A stretch of DNA of 47,019 bases from JASLCR01 sp046462475 (GCA_046462475.1 JBKGVB010000014.1:1-47019); one strand, 5' to 3'; shown: positions 25,208-33,334, counted from the first letter of the stretch. Program-made: numbers and translations. The notes: generated by a model not told the origin, from the letters alone.

Positions 25208-25777
25208 TTACTGGCTAGCGCGCTTAGCGGCAACCAAAAAGTCATCGATCAGTACTTGTCGCATACCGCCATTATAAAGTGCGGCCGCCGGATGATAGAG
25301 CGGGATAACCAACCACTCGTTATCATGAAATCGCACGGTACGCGCGTGCCCATGATCGCGGGAAATATGGAGATCTGGGATAAATGCTGCACCAGAGTGT
25401 CTACCAAGCGTAATAATAACTTTCGGCTGAATAATTTCGAGTTGGCGCATAAGATATGGCCAGAATTCACGCTTTTCTTCCGGTAACGGGTCGCGATTGT
25501 TCGGTGGGCGGTATTTTACGATATTAGTAATATACACATCCTCACGCTTCAAGTCAGCTGCCTCAAGCATTTCATTGAGAAATTTTCCGGCCGCACCGAC
25601 AAACGGTTTTCCCTGCTCGTCTTCATTCTTGCCCGGTGCTTCACCAATAAAAACAATGTCAGCATCAGCATTGCCGTCGCCCATGACAAGTTGTGTAGCC
25701 TGAGCTGCCAGATCAGAGCAAACAGACTGGGTGATAATTTCCTTTGCTAAATTATCTAGATCAGCCTGCTTGCTCAT
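25208..25777 (-). CDS. Family 4-type uracil-DNA glycosylase lacking the iron-sulfur cysteines
   Basis: A 189-residue base-excision enzyme. GEAPGKNEDEQGKPFVG (45-61) is the water-activating and uracil-pocket motif; KYRPPNNRDP and LYHPAA (motif with catalytic His) complete the fold. Standard family 4 enzymes hold a 4Fe-4S cluster on four cysteines. Here only Cys20 could correspond to one; the other positions are non-Cys (Tyr89 in KYRPPNNR, Phe105 in EFWPYL). It follows pnp by 6 nt in the same operon. Identity is clear; loss of the cluster is read directly from the sequence. Confidence 0.92.
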   Translation of the reverse strand: MSKQADLDNLAKEIITQSVCSDLAAQATQLVMGDGNADADIVFIGEAPGKNEDEQGKPFVGAAGKFLNEMLEAADLKREDVYITNIVKYRPPNNRDPLPEEKREFWPYLMRQLEIIQPKVIITLGRHSGAAFIPDLHISRDHGHARTVRFHDNEWLVIPLYHPAAALYNGGMRQVLIDDFLVAAKRASQ

Positions 25778-25783
25778 GCCACA

Positions 25784-27895
25784 CTATTCCGCGTCTTTAA
25801 GACTCAATGAAAGTCGTCCGCGCTCGTCGATACCAGTCAGCTTCACTTTCACTTCCTGGCCTTCGTGAAGTACGTCAGTCACCTTTTCGACACGCTGGTC
25901 AGACAGCTGAGAAATGTGCACCATACCATCGATACCAGGCATGATATTTATGAAAGCACCGAAATCTTTGATCGAGACCACTTTACCTAGGTAGGTTTTG
26001 CCGACTTCTGGCTCTTCGGTCAGAGATTTAATCCAGTCGATTGCCTTTTGGATGTGCTCGCCGTCTGGGCTTGCTACAGTGATGAGACCGTCTTCTTTGA
26101 TATCAATCTGAGCACCAGTTTCAGCGGTAATCTTATTAATCACCTCACCGCCCTTACCGATGACTGCACCGATCTTGTCTGGTTTGATCTTGATCTTTTC
26201 GATGCGTGGCGCATATGGGCTAAGGCTTGGCTTTGGAGCTGCCAGTGTGCTCATCATGTGCTCGAGGATGTGCTTTCGGCCAGGACCAGACGCACGGATC
26301 GCCTGCGCGAGAACCTCTACTGGCAAGCCGTGGAGCTTCATGTCCATTTGTACTGCCGTAATACCTTTTTCAGTACCAGTTACCTTAAAGTCCATATCAC
26401 CGGCGAAATCTTCTGCATCAGCAATGTCGCTGAGGACGTATGGTGTATCACCGTCCATCATAAGGCCCATCGCGATACCAGATACCGGGCGTTTGAGTGG
26501 CACACCAGCATCCATCAGTGCAAGCACTGAGCTACAAGTTGCTGCCATTGAAGTCGAACCGTTCTGGCTCATAATTTCAGTAACACTGCGGATTGCATAG
26601 GGGAATTCTTCTTCAGTTGGGAGTACTGGTAACACTGCGCGCTCTGCGAGGTAGCCGTGACCAATCTCACGACGGCCAGGGCTACCGAGACGACGCACTT
26701 CACCTACTGTATAGCCAGGTGCATTGTAGTGGTGCATATAGCGACGTTCGCCGTCAGTTACTTCCATGGTATCCACCATCTGTGCATAGCTAAGTGGAGC
26801 CAGCGTCACAACGTTCATACCCTGTGTCACACCACGAGTAAAGAGGCTCGAGCCGTGTGCACGAGGGAGAATACCTACTTCACTGCTCAGTGGACGGATT
26901 TCGTCGAGTTTACGGCCATCTGGACGAGTCCGTGAATCTACGATTCCTTTACGCACGTCTTTGTGGAGTGCCATCGTAAACGCTTCGTCGTATTCATCGC
27001 GTTTTTCATCGTATTCTTCACCGACCTTCTCGGCCATTTCTTCATGGAACTTCCAGCGAAGCTCATTGATCATTTCGTTGCGCTCTGGATATGGGCGATG
27101 GAGCTTTTCGCCAAGTTTTTCGTGTGCCCATTCGTCTACTTCAGCCTGAATTTCTTCGTTTGGCAGCACCAGTTCGTACTCGATCGCTTCCTTTGCAACC
27201 TTCTCTGCAAGTTCTCGCTGCAATGCAATCGCTGGCTGCATAGCCTTATGTGCCCATGCGATAGCTTCGATGACAACTTCTTCATCAACTTCATTAGCGC
27301 CAGCTTCTACCATCACCACGCCGCTTTCGATACCAGCAACCACGAGATCAAGATCACTCTGTTCACGCTCTTCAGGAGTAAGGAATGCTTTGAACTCACC
27401 ATTTACTCGACCAACACGCAGACCAGCTACCGGCCCATCAAATGGTGCACCGCTGATAGATAGCGCCGCACTCGCCGCAGTCATCGCGATCATATCAGGG
27501 CGGAAGCTTGGATCCATTGATAGTACGCTCGCCACCACCTGCACCTCAGCTCGGTAGCCTTTTGGAAATAGCGGACGGATTGGACGGTCAATAATGCGAC
27601 CGATTAAGATTGCTTCGTCACTTGGGCGACCTTCACGCTTGATAAAACGGCTACCGCTGATCTTGCCAGCTGCATACATTTTTTCTTCATAGTCGACTGA
27701 TAGCGGGAAATAGTCGAGCTGGATTGGCCGCGAGCCGACTTGCGTCGTACCCAGAACTACTGTCTCGCCATACTTTACCAGTACGCTGGCGGTAGTACGA
27801 AAACCGACACGGTTGACTTCAAGCGTCAGAGTTTTTCCCAAAAACTCAGTTGAAACAGAGGTAATTTCCTTACCATTAGGGTTTATTGTAGACAT
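25784..27895 (-). CDS. pnp: Polyribonucleotide nucleotidyltransferase (PNPase)
   Basis: A 703-residue 3'-5' phosphorolytic RNase. Two RNase PH domains are separated by an all-helical linker; the second carries the active site around SDIADAEDFAGDMDFKVTGT. A KH domain (IGAVIGKGGEVINKITAETG) and an S1 domain (GKVVSIKDFGAFINIMPGIDGMVHIS) bind RNA at the C-terminus. AAAGGAG precedes the ATG. A 90-nt leader could support feedback control, as known for pnp in E. coli. It is followed by udg. Confidence 0.98.
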   Translation of the reverse strand: MSTINPNGKEITSVSTEFLGKTLTLEVNRVGFRTTASVLVKYGETVVLGTTQVGSRPIQLDYFPLSVDYEEKMYAAGKISGSRFIKREGRPSDEAILIGRIIDRPIRPLFPKGYRAEVQVVASVLSMDPSFRPDMIAMTAASAALSISGAPFDGPVAGLRVGRVNGEFKAFLTPEEREQSDLDLVVAGIESGVVMVEAGANEVDEEVVIEAIAWAHKAMQPAIALQRELAEKVAKEAIEYELVLPNEEIQAEVDEWAHEKLGEKLHRPYPERNEMINELRWKFHEEMAEKVGEEYDEKRDEYDEAFTMALHKDVRKGIVDSRTRPDGRKLDEIRPLSSEVGILPRAHGSSLFTRGVTQGMNVVTLAPLSYAQMVDTMEVTDGERRYMHHYNAPGYTVGEVRRLGSPGRREIGHGYLAERAVLPVLPTEEEFPYAIRSVTEIMSQNGSTSMAATCSSVLALMDAGVPLKRPVSGIAMGLMMDGDTPYVLSDIADAEDFAGDMDFKVTGTEKGITAVQMDMKLHGLPVEVLAQAIRASGPGRKHILEHMMSTLAAPKPSLSPYAPRIEKIKIKPDKIGAVIGKGGEVINKITAETGAQIDIKEDGLITVASPDGEHIQKAIDWIKSLTEEPEVGKTYLGKVVSIKDFGAFINIMPGIDGMVHISQLSDQRVEKVTDVLHEGQEVKVKLTGIDERGRLSLSLKDAE

Positions 27896-27989
27896 AGCTG
27901 TCTCCTTTCATGTGCAGAGAGTAACAGGGGTAAAAGCTCGGTTGAACAAACTTTTGTCTCTATCACCTTCTGCATTTACTAACTGCTCT

Positions 27990-27995
27990 ATTATA
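27990..27995 (-). promoter_or_regulatory. Extended -10 promoter of pnp
   Basis: TGCTATAAT (extended -10) on the minus strand just upstream of the pnp leader, beginning 9 nt after the HIT gene ends. The leader contains nested complementary segments TGCAGA/TCTGCA, GGT/ACC and AAAAG/CTTTT. Confidence 0.55.
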
Positions 27996-28004
27996 GCATG
28001 TAGC

Positions 28005-28442
28005 TTACAGACTCTTGCGGCCAGCCATCCGCTCACTTCGTAGAGCAGCAAATGCGCCTCCCATACCGCTACTTACCTTCATCGGTTCAGGATCTTCCTC
28101 CGCTACGGGTAAAAGATGTATGTGAGTATGGAATACGGACTGACCAGCCTGTTCACCTTGATTCACACCGATCGTTTCTTGATTGGTGTATGTTGTACCA
28201 GTAGCCTCACATAGTCTTCGACACCCGTCTTTCACAACCTGGAATAACTCCTCACGTTCGTCCGCTGACAGATCTGCCAGATCATTTACATGTCGTTTTG
28301 GCGTTAGAAATCCAGCAGACTGTTTCGTGATAGCGCGCTTACGCTCAGGTTGAAGAATAAGACGCCAATATACATACTCGTGCAGTCTCCGCTCCGGCTC
28401 TACGTGGCCATCCATATAACAAAATATACAGTTATCTTGCAT
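28005..28442 (-). CDS. HIT-family nucleotide hydrolase
   Basis: A 145-residue histidine-triad protein. The catalytic motif FHTHIHLLP has His105, His107 and His109; the middle His forms the nucleotidyl intermediate. CIFC (5-8) resembles the N-terminal CxxC of zinc-binding HIT proteins. Members hydrolyse AMP-linked nucleotides such as Ap4A or AMP-amides; the substrate is not decidable. TATAGT lies 8 nt before the ATG with no ribosome-binding site. pnp follows downstream from its own promoter. Confidence 0.92.
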   Translation of the reverse strand: MQDNCIFCYMDGHVEPERRLHEYVYWRLILQPERKRAITKQSAGFLTPKRHVNDLADLSADEREELFQVVKDGCRRLCEATGTTYTNQETIGVNQGEQAGQSVFHTHIHLLPVAEEDPEPMKVSSGMGGAFAALRSERMAGRKSL

Positions 28443-28450
28443 TGTTTATC

Positions 28451-28456
28451 ACTATA
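28451..28456 (-). promoter_or_regulatory. -10 box of the HIT gene
   Basis: TATAGT on the minus strand, 8 nt before the ATG; predicted leader of one or two bases. Confidence 0.5.
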
Positions 28457-28473
28457 TCAGATCAACTAACCCA

Positions 28474-28950
28474 TCATAAGCCACTAAGGATTCTCTCAAT
28501 ACGCTCATGAAGTCGCATAACTCGAGTCTCAGCACTAATATTTTCACGAAGTTGCGTGCGCGAGAGCTTACTTGCATCAGTCAGATCACGCACGTGTAAT
28601 GAGCAATTAAGGTCAGCACAAACCAGATGCGATACATTTTTCTTGCTCGACTGCTGCAATGTGAGTATCGCCGAATTTGTCCCACGCTGCCACGAAGCGC
28701 AAATATCGCAAATGATAGCTTCGATACGTCCATTTTTATTAGCTTGCCTACGCTGCAATACGAAGGAAATAACCTGCGTTTCATATAGCAACACGCCTTC
28801 ACTACCCGCTTTGTTTGTCACCGCTAGAAAATCTCGCAGCTCAGGATACGTAACTTCCTCAGGGACGTAGCGAATATCACGGACGAGACGCTTTGATATA
28901 CGAGCTGCTTTGATCATCTCAGCAAATGCTTCACGTGTAGGAACTTCCAT
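28474..28950 (-). CDS. FBP/FusB-type zinc-finger protein (EF-G-binding-like)
   Basis: 158 residues from the ATG at 28950. An upstream in-frame extension would overlap the divergent gene and lies behind this gene's own -10 box. The C-terminal treble-clef zinc finger is intact: Cys81/Cys84 in CDIC and Cys111/Cys116 in VCADLNCSLHVR, the pattern of the FBP domain. In FusB/FusC this domain binds EF-G and rescues it from fusidic acid; in this organism a ribosome-rescue role is inference. The helical N-terminus (5-45) matches the family. The TATAAT box is 7 nt before the ATG. Confidence 0.8.
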   Translation of the reverse strand: MEVPTREAFAEMIKAARISKRLVRDIRYVPEEVTYPELRDFLAVTNKAGSEGVLLYETQVISFVLQRRQANKNGRIEAIICDICASWQRGTNSAILTLQQSSKKNVSHLVCADLNCSLHVRDLTDASKLSRTQLRENISAETRVMRLHERIERILSGL

Positions 28951-28957
28951 ATCACCT

Positions 28958-28963
28958 ATTATA
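28958..28963 (-). promoter_or_regulatory. -10 box, leaderless start of the FBP gene
   Basis: Perfect TATAAT, then AGGTGAT, then ATG: 7 nt. The divergent promoter box of the 28997 gene lies only 5 nt away. Confidence 0.6.
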
Positions 28964-28968
28964 CGGCG

Positions 28969-28974
28969 TATACT
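28969..28974 (+). promoter_or_regulatory. -10 box of the 28997 small membrane gene
   Basis: TATACT on the plus strand; a leader of about 16 nt carries AGGAGG (28987-28992), 4 nt before the ATG. Confidence 0.5.
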
Positions 28975-28996
28975 AGATACCATCATAGGAGGATAT

Positions 28997-29173
28997 ATGA
29001 AAATTACACGACTCATCTTTGCCATCGCCGTTATTATCGTCGCAGTCTGGCTGCTCGGACTTATACTCAAGCTAGCCGCATGGCTGATCAGTGGGCTCTT
29101 CTACGTCGCTGCAATCATCGTGATCATCGGTCTTATCTCACTCTATATTGAGAGCAAGAAGCAGAAACAATAG
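28997..29173 (+). CDS. Small lmo0937/DUF5670-like membrane protein
   Basis: 58 residues from the ATG at 28997, fixed by the AGGAGG directly upstream; a longer reading frame begins earlier but lacks a site. Two hydrophobic helices (about 5-28 and 30-52) with WLLGLILKLAAWLISGLFYVAAIIVIIGLI between them resemble the lmo0937 family of tiny bacterial membrane proteins, function unknown, often stress-induced. A charged KKQKQ end is cytoplasmic by the positive-inside rule. It converges on rpsO, sharing a terminator. Confidence 0.75.
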   Translation: MKITRLIFAIAVIIVAVWLLGLILKLAAWLISGLFYVAAIIVIIGLISLYIESKKQKQ

Positions 29174-29185
29174 AATAAACTAAAA

Positions 29186-29204
29186 CCTCCGCTATTTGCG
29201 GAGG
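29186..29204. terminator. Bidirectional terminator between the 28997 gene and rpsO
   Basis: CCTCCGC/GCGGAGG with a 5-nt loop; the stem begins inside the last codons of rpsO. On the minus strand TTTTAGTTTATT follows; on the plus strand CCTAGTTTT. Confidence 0.85.
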
Positions 29205-29458
29205 CCTAGTTTTGCGACAACGGCTTTGTAGCCTTCAAAGTCTTTACGCTCGAGATATTTCAAAAGGCGCTTTCGCTTCCCAACCATTTGGATAAGTCCG
29301 CGACGAGCCATGTGGTCGTGCTTATTAGCCTTGAGATGCTCTGTCACCTCTTTGATACGAGCCGTCAAAACAGATACCTGGGCCTGTGGGCTACCGACAT
29401 CGTTTTTGTTGACCTGAGTCAAAGCAATTGCCTGTGATTTGTTCTCTTTAGTTATCAT
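29192..29458 (-). CDS. rpsO: 30S ribosomal protein uS15
   Basis: An 88-residue S15 of normal length with GSPQAQVSVLTARIKEVTEHLK and the ARRGLIQMVGKRKRLLKYL helix that contacts 16S rRNA. It has a strong promoter, TTGAAA-17-TATAGT, 10 nt before the ATG. S15 is often co-transcribed with pnp; here they are separate transcription units about 1.3 kb apart on the same strand. Confidence 0.98.
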   Translation of the reverse strand: MITKENKSQAIALTQVNKNDVGSPQAQVSVLTARIKEVTEHLKANKHDHMARRGLIQMVGKRKRLLKYLERKDFEGYKAVVAKLGLRK

Positions 29459-29468
29459 ACAAGTGTGT

Positions 29469-29497
29469 ACTATAGCACAGATGTAATACTATTTCAA
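29469..29497 (-). promoter_or_regulatory. Promoter of rpsO
   Basis: TTGAAA (29492-29497), 17-nt spacer, TATAGT (29469-29474), then 10 nt to the ATG; leader predicted at about 3 nt with no ribosome-binding site. Confidence 0.7.
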
Positions 29498-30004
29498 CCG
29501 AACAGCAGAGGCGGCTACGACATTGAGCATATTGAGATCTTGATGAGTCAACGGACGGATAATATCTTCAACATCGAAGCTTGCACTGTCAGACTCCTGT
29601 ATATACTCGCCAGACCACTCACGAGTTCCATCCCTATTCATGACTCCATGCATCATATAGGTGGCTGACTTGCCATGATCATAGTCATACGTAAAGTGCA
29701 GCGCCACGTGTGGCTCTTCCGTCTCTTCAAATCGATGCGGCGTAATATACACTATACGAAAGTTTCCTGGCTTATGACCGCGAATCTCCGCAGGTATGCG
29801 AAATACTTGTGCTGCCTGATCTTCGACAGGAATGATGTACCTCTTTGCCGGCAAATCGCCTTCTGGCTTATCGTCGACGTAGTCTGTACCTCTTACTTTT
29901 CCTGTGTCGATATACGCTTCAATCGTCTGCGAGATCTCTTCGAACTGTTCAGGACTCGGCGCATAGTCTGAGTCGTCAGTAGGATGAGTGTATTGTTCAT
30001 TCAT
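29489..30004 (-). CDS. Uncharacterised 171-residue cytoplasmic protein
   Basis: An acidic, soluble protein with no signal peptide, membrane helix or cysteine. The first 50 residues are helical and acidic; the rest alternates short strands (RYIIPVE, FRIVYITPHRF, HVALHFTYDYD) as in a beta barrel or sandwich. I recognise no family and see no catalytic motif. A perfect TATAAT lies 6 nt before the ATG, predicting a leaderless mRNA. The C-terminus overlaps the rpsO promoter region. Confidence 0.75.
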   Translation of the reverse strand: MNEQYTHPTDDSDYAPSPEQFEEISQTIEAYIDTGKVRGTDYVDDKPEGDLPAKRYIIPVEDQAAQVFRIPAEIRGHKPGNFRIVYITPHRFEETEEPHVALHFTYDYDHGKSATYMMHGVMNRDGTREWSGEYIQESDSASFDVEDIIRPLTHQDLNMLNVVAASAVRLK

Positions 30005-30010
30005 AAGTCT

Positions 30011-30016
30011 ATTATA
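30011..30016 (-). promoter_or_regulatory. -10 box, leaderless start of the 171-residue gene
   Basis: TATAAT on the minus strand, 6 nt before the ATG at 30004. Confidence 0.6.
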
Positions 30017-30022
30017 GAGTAA

Positions 30023-30718
30023 TTAGGTATTTTTGTCAATCGAGATCGCATCTTCGATGTTCCACTGCTTTACGTGCGTACGGCGAAGCTCGCTACAGTA
30101 CGCTCCGACGCCGAGCGCCTCTCCGATATCCTCGGCAAGGGTCCGGATATACGTTCCGCTGCTTACGTGAGTGCAAATTTTTACTTCCGGATATGTATAG
30201 TCCAGTAGCTCAAGAGAATAAATAGTTACCTGTCGTGATGGTATCTCGACGTCCTTGCCAGCATGTGCCAGCTTGTAGGCGCGCTGGCCATTAACCTTGA
30301 TCGCGCTAAATTTTGGCGGGATCTGCGTAATCTCGCCAGTAAATTTTTCTAATGTCACTTCTACTTCTTCTTTTGTTGGCACGCGATCGGATACATCTAT
30401 CACCTCACCTTCCGGGTCGCCAGTTGTACTTGTTTGTCCGAGATGAACTGTTGCTTCGTACACCTTGTCGAGCTTTAGAAATTCGTCCGCCTTTCTCGTC
30501 GCATCACCGAGGAGGATGATCAAAAGACCAGTCGCAAATGGATCAAGCGTCCCCGCATGTCCCACTTTAAGCTGACGCTTGGTTGGCTTTTCACCCCTGG
30601 CCACATATTCTGCCTTTATTTGCCCACGAATCTTCGCCACAACATCAAAACTCGTCCAGCCAACAGGCTTGTCGACGAGCAATATACCGTCTTTGCTTTT
30701 AGTAAGATCAAACTGCAT
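30023..30718 (-). CDS. truB: tRNA pseudouridine-55 synthase
   Basis: 231 residues from the ATG at 30718 (MQFDLTKSKDGILLVDKPVG); an upstream in-frame ATG at 30772 would run through the divergent gene. It converts U55 of tRNA to pseudouridine. The motif GHAGTLDPFATGLL holds the catalytic Asp, and the KPVGWTSFDVV start and YIRTLAEDIGEALG are typical. It lacks a long C-terminal PUA domain. The TATACT box is 7 nt before the ATG and shares its palindrome with the divergent PIG-L gene. Confidence 0.96.
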   Translation of the reverse strand: MQFDLTKSKDGILLVDKPVGWTSFDVVAKIRGQIKAEYVARGEKPTKRQLKVGHAGTLDPFATGLLIILLGDATRKADEFLKLDKVYEATVHLGQTSTTGDPEGEVIDVSDRVPTKEEVEVTLEKFTGEITQIPPKFSAIKVNGQRAYKLAHAGKDVEIPSRQVTIYSLELLDYTYPEVKICTHVSSGTYIRTLAEDIGEALGVGAYCSELRRTHVKQWNIEDAISIDKNT

Positions 30719-30725
30719 GATATCT

Positions 30726-30733
30726 AGTATACT
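30726..30733. promoter_or_regulatory. Shared divergent -10 palindrome of truB and the PIG-L gene
   Basis: AGTATACT is self-complementary. On the plus strand TATACT is 6 nt before the ATG at 30740; on the minus strand TATACT is 7 nt before the ATG at 30718. Both genes are predicted leaderless. Confidence 0.65.
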
Positions 30734-30739
30734 TGAGCT

Positions 30740-31423
30740 ATGAAAAAGATCATCTTTGGCATCTTTGCCCACCCAGATGATGAAGCCTTCGGCCCAAGCG
30801 GAGCATTACTTATGGAGACAAAAGCCGGCAATGACCTACACCTTGTTACCCTTACTCTCGGTGATGCTGGCACGAACCCGGACAACCATGAAAATCTTGG
30901 CAAGATTCGCGACCAGGAATGGCGCAAGGGAGGTGAGCTGATGGGTGCCACTTCTATGCATTTTCTCGGCTTCAAGGATGGCTGCCTCTGCAATCAGTCG
31001 ATGATTGAAGCTGGCGAAAAAATCGTACAACTCGTCAAAGACGTCACAGCCACACGAGAAGATGTCGAGATTGATTTTATGACAATCGACCTCAACGGCA
31101 TCACTGGCCATATCGACCATATCGTTGCCGCAAGAGCCGCCTCGTGGGCATTTTACACCTTAAAAAATCAGGGGCTGCCAATGTCTCGCCTCCGCTTTGC
31201 CTGTACGCCGCGCACTATGGCGCCCCGCAGCAATATTGACTGGATCTATATGGAAGCTGGACGCCCATTAGAAGAGATCGACGAGATTATTGACGCCCGA
31301 CAGTATCGAGACGAGCTCCTGCAGATTATACGCTGTCACCATACCCAGAGAGGTGACGGTGAAATTCACATCAAATCCCAAGGGGATCAACTGGGACTAA
31401 ACTACTTTATCGTCAAAGATTAG
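30740..31423 (+). CDS. PIG-L family N-acetylglucosaminyl deacetylase-like protein
   Basis: A 227-residue zinc-dependent deacetylase-fold protein. AHPDDE (10-15) gives the zinc-binding His11 and Asp14 and the catalytic Asp13; GHIDH (123-127) supplies the second His pair. Family members deacetylate GlcNAc-linked small molecules such as mycothiol or bacillithiol precursors, lipids or wall sugars. The substrate is not clear here. Its stop overlaps the stop of the convergent DHH-like gene (TTAG, 4 nt). Confidence 0.92.
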   Translation: MKKIIFGIFAHPDDEAFGPSGALLMETKAGNDLHLVTLTLGDAGTNPDNHENLGKIRDQEWRKGGELMGATSMHFLGFKDGCLCNQSMIEAGEKIVQLVKDVTATREDVEIDFMTIDLNGITGHIDHIVAARAASWAFYTLKNQGLPMSRLRFACTPRTMAPRSNIDWIYMEAGRPLEEIDEIIDARQYRDELLQIIRCHHTQRGDGEIHIKSQGDQLGLNYFIVKD

Positions 31424-33216
31424 TTTGAATTAGGAATCTGGAACTGATTGGGGTCGTTTGGCGACTTCGAGACAGGATCAATAAAAGCATTTGGGTCACT
31501 CGAAGGATCTTGCAAAGGACCAAGCGCCGATGGATCAGCTGGTAGCGAAGGCATCGCAGGCTGATCAAATGCCAATGGGGGTGGCGGTGGTGGCAACGGT
31601 GCTGAAAAGTCAGGTAGCGGTGGTAACTCCGGCGGCATATCAGCTGACTGCGGAGGTACCGGTGTCATATCTGGAGTATTGTGAGGCACTTCCCCGAGAG
31701 GTTGAGCACCGACACCTGCCATAGGCTGGTTTGCTGGATTAAATGGCGTTGCTTCGTACGCCGCGTGGACATCCGCAAGGGCCGCATCGTGCGGCTGACG
31801 TGTCTGAGCATCAAGCTCAGCAAGAGTCTGGGTCTGCGAAGGCAGTGGCGGCAGTGTCGGTGAGACATTTACTGTTTCAGGTGGCTCAAGCATTGGAGAG
31901 CCAGGCAAATTTTCACTCATGTCGCCACCTATTGTTGCGTTGAGCGGTGGCTGAGCAATCACAGGACTATCAGTCGATGCGATCGGACCACCATGACGCA
32001 AGATTGTCTTATTGCGATCAGACTCTTCTTCGTGACGCTTATCTTCGGCCGCCTGCTCCGTGGTCGCATTCAACGTACCACCGAGTGATGGTTCAATTGG
32101 AGCTTCTTCTGAGACTGCTTGATCGATTTCAGCACTAGCCGCTTCTAAGTCTTTCTGCAAATCGGATACCGAGGGTGTTCCTGCAGTTTGCAGTTCATCA
32201 GCGAGTGCTTCTTCGGCTTTAGTTGCTGCCGCTGCCTGCTGCTGTTCGGCGGTTTCTTTGGCTACCTCATCCAGTGTCCCCTGAGGCTCATGTGAAATTG
32301 CTAGGCTGCCATCATCACTTGATTCGTTTTTTGTCTTTTTCGATTCATTTTTGTCGACTTTGCTCGACTCACCTTCGGCAAGATCTGTCGTACCATCTGA
32401 ATTCTCTTGCGTGTCGTTGGAGTCTTTCTTTTCAGGACCAATCTCGTGCGCTTCCTCAAGCTTTGCCGCAATCAATTGCTGATTTGCACCGGCAGCCATC
32501 AGTTGCGCTGCCATAGTCATGACTTTTGGACTCGTCTTATTATTGCTGAATCGGTCGGTTGAGGCCACGATACCAGTCAAAAAGGCAGTTGATGTCTGCT
32601 CGTCGAGCACTGGCTTGTCGCCCTTTAGTGCCTCGGAGAGGCTAACTAGCATTTCCGAAATGCTGCTTGCCGAAGGCTCATACCAATCGATGCTTCCCAG
32701 TTCACTACGCTCATTGCCACAGCTGACCGTAGCAACTGTCGCATCGTGCAAGATACGACCATGAGCTTCGAGGGCTTTGTCGAGGTGGTCTTTACTCTTT
32801 ACACCAAGCGCAACCACAGTCTCCACATTGTAGTCACCCTGACTAAAGTCAAGGTCGCTTTCACTAATAGTGGTGCGATATGGTGTGATAAATATCTTTA
32901 CTACGTCACCATCGACTTTGTACCTTAGATGGTCGGCTTTTTCCTTGTCGAGCGCAATAATAAAGTCACGTAGTGAATCGACAGTGTTTTCAAAGGTCTT
33001 CCCCGGTTCAAGAAAATCGATTGCTGGTGGAATATCTCCGCTCACCACAGCGGTAGCATGCTTGCCGAGTGTATTCAGCATGATCGTCAAACCCAAAGCG
33101 GCCGATAATTCATCGACGGACGGACTTTGGCTCACCGTCACCAAAATATTAGAAGATTGCTTGATCTTCTCAACGATCTGCTGCTTGGCGCCCTGTCCAT
33201 TATTGCCGTCGTTCAT
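31420..33216 (-). CDS. Degenerate DHH-superfamily protein with Pro-rich tail
   Basis: A 598-residue protein. The N-terminal third (about 1-260) follows the order of a DHH phosphoesterase: SQSPSVDELSAALGL at motif I, SIDWYEPSASSISEML after the DHH position, and TGIVASTDRFSNNKTSPKV at motif IV. The metal-binding Asp and His residues of motifs I-III are missing, so I infer no nuclease activity. Then comes a long acidic, Glu/Lys/Ala-rich region (about 260-430) and a Pro-rich end with PPLP-type clusters. No signal peptide. A CAGGAAT site precedes the ATG. A binding or scaffold role is plausible. Confidence 0.75.
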   Translation of the reverse strand: MNDGNNGQGAKQQIVEKIKQSSNILVTVSQSPSVDELSAALGLTIMLNTLGKHATAVVSGDIPPAIDFLEPGKTFENTVDSLRDFIIALDKEKADHLRYKVDGDVVKIFITPYRTTISESDLDFSQGDYNVETVVALGVKSKDHLDKALEAHGRILHDATVATVSCGNERSELGSIDWYEPSASSISEMLVSLSEALKGDKPVLDEQTSTAFLTGIVASTDRFSNNKTSPKVMTMAAQLMAAGANQQLIAAKLEEAHEIGPEKKDSNDTQENSDGTTDLAEGESSKVDKNESKKTKNESSDDGSLAISHEPQGTLDEVAKETAEQQQAAAATKAEEALADELQTAGTPSVSDLQKDLEAASAEIDQAVSEEAPIEPSLGGTLNATTEQAAEDKRHEEESDRNKTILRHGGPIASTDSPVIAQPPLNATIGGDMSENLPGSPMLEPPETVNVSPTLPPLPSQTQTLAELDAQTRQPHDAALADVHAAYEATPFNPANQPMAGVGAQPLGEVPHNTPDMTPVPPQSADMPPELPPLPDFSAPLPPPPPPLAFDQPAMPSLPADPSALGPLQDPSSDPNAFIDPVSKSPNDPNQFQIPNSN

Positions 33217-33257
33217 GCTGCTATTCCTGCTTGTTTATTTTTTATGAGTTTGGTGAA

Positions 33258-33287
33258 ATTGTAGCATAAACGTTTTCAATTCGTCAA
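33258..33287 (-). promoter_or_regulatory. Promoter of the DHH-like gene
   Basis: TTGACG (33282-33287), 18-nt spacer, TACAAT (33258-33263) with an extended TGC, on the minus strand; leader about 40 nt. Confidence 0.65.
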
Positions 33288-33334
33288 ATGTATTCTAATC
33301 TTTACCCTGCAGAGGTCGGGAAGCTTGTCTTGGG

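Noticed and set aside
29000..29070. Upstream extension of the FBP gene to 29070
   Set aside because: It runs through the divergent small membrane gene and lies upstream of the TATAAT box that fits the ATG at 28950.
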